A stretch of 64,000 nucleotides of DNA, from NCBI GenBank assembly GCA_041649995.1, contig JBAZMA010000001.1, positions 1 through 64,000 of the forward strand. The letters run 5' to 3'. This DNA comes from JBAZMA01 sp041649995. Its GTDB lineage: Bacteria > Omnitrophota > Gorgyraeia > Velamenicoccales > Velamenicoccaceae. Shown here in pieces: positions 63,837 to 64,000 of the stretch (position 1 is the stretch's first letter; each line of letters begins with the position of its first letter). Position numbers and translations under genes: made by a program. Below the pieces are notes generated by a model that was not told the DNA's origin, did no database searches, and saw nothing but the letters and a program-made list of their open reading frames with translations.

Positions 63837-64000
63837 TTTATCGTCGGATAAGACGCCCCGGGAGGCCTTAGGAAAAGGCGGGAGGACGAGATTTTTAAGG
63901 GGATGTTTGAATGGATTCAAAGAGAAATAAATGGCTGTCATACAAGGGTTTAACGCAATAAAAAACAGAAATTAAGCTTGGAAAATCGTGAGGAAAGGAG
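63837..64000 (+). other. 3' flank, non-coding, ending in a ribosome-binding site
   Basis: 164 nt with no convincing gene. A 5-bp hairpin (GCCTT 63865-63869 with AAGGC 63875-63879) precedes ATTTTT at 63891-63896, but the T-run is 12 nt away from the stem, so a rho-independent terminator is doubtful. A perfect 6-bp inverted repeat TTGAAT-GG-ATTCAA lies at about 63907-63920. The last ten bases AGGAAAGGAG look like a Shine-Dalgarno for a gene starting just beyond the window. Confidence 0.5.
63991..64000 (+). promoter_or_regulatory. Probable Shine-Dalgarno of the next gene
   Basis: AGGAAAGGAG at the window end. The start codon would lie in the next few bases, outside the window. Confidence 0.5.

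Noticed and set aside
63865..63896. Rho-independent terminator after the giant gene
   Set aside because: The stem is only 5 bp and the T-run is separated from it by 12 nt, so the structure is not convincing.

Overview
The window is almost entirely one uninterrupted reading frame on the + strand. It is open from the left edge, has its first ATG at nt 18 and its stop at 63834-63836, and spans at least 21,272 codons (roughly 2.3 MDa if translated whole). It reads like a fused operon. About 60 modules, each resembling an ordinary stand-alone bacterial protein, follow one another in the same frame with no stop codon between them. At nearly every module boundary there is a short peptide of consensus [V/A/S/T/I]-S-S-P-[A/S/V]. 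I count about 63 such junctions outside the repeat cassettes. Their serines are encoded by both TCN and AGY codons, so the peptide rather than the DNA looks conserved. A fused linker or a proteolytic processing site of a polyprotein are the two obvious readings. Nothing in the DNA alone decides between them.

Organism: extremely long ORFs are an established feature of Omnitrophota (candidate phylum OP3) and a few other uncultivated or predatory lineages. A Kdo-transferase-like module, a diguanylate cyclase, a histidine kinase and a RelA/SpoT homologue fit a Gram-negative-type bacterium. The sequence is moderately GC-rich. I favour Omnitrophota, but this is inference without a search.

Layout. 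0-7 kb: repeat cassette, radical SAM/SPASM protein, nucleotidyltransferase fold, M50-like membrane metalloprotease (HEFLH), methyltransferase-like module and a second repeat cassette. 7-15.8 kb: RelA/SpoT homologue, HEAT-like membrane module, guanylate-kinase-like, histidine kinase plus cytidylate-kinase-like, a large unknown and a GHKL ATPase. 15.8-23.3 kb: PTS enzyme I-like and PEP-synthase-like modules. 23.3-30.5 kb: CheR-like methyltransferase, GH130, an unknown, a glycogen-debranching enzyme, GH13 and WaaA-like. 30.5-41.6 kb: three transposase-tail-like barrels, GGDEF, metallophosphoesterase, GHKL, GNAT, methyltransferase, four LOG domains and a HAD hydrolase. 41.6-52 kb: radical SAM, two CheD-like modules, CheR-like, GHKL, a HELTH metalloprotease, two arginase/UPF0489-like modules and a methyltransferase. 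52-63.8 kb: helical and HTH modules, a membrane module, a transglutaminase-like/GNAT module, response regulator, HPr-like/EI swivel, HD phosphohydrolase, subtilisin-like protease, kinase-like, P-loop kinase and EreA/ChaN-like modules.

Two ~80-residue genes (5897-6139 and 14822-15073) lie in another frame of the same strand. Each has a perfect Shine-Dalgarno sequence, the two proteins resemble each other, and the giant frame across each is only a Ser/Thr-rich or low-complexity stretch that ends at an SSPS junction.

Dispersed near-identical nucleotide repeats are inserted in frame at six or more places. Several modules carry altered catalytic residues, so part of the chain may be non-enzymatic. 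The last 164 nt are non-coding and end in a ribosome-binding site for a gene beyond the window.
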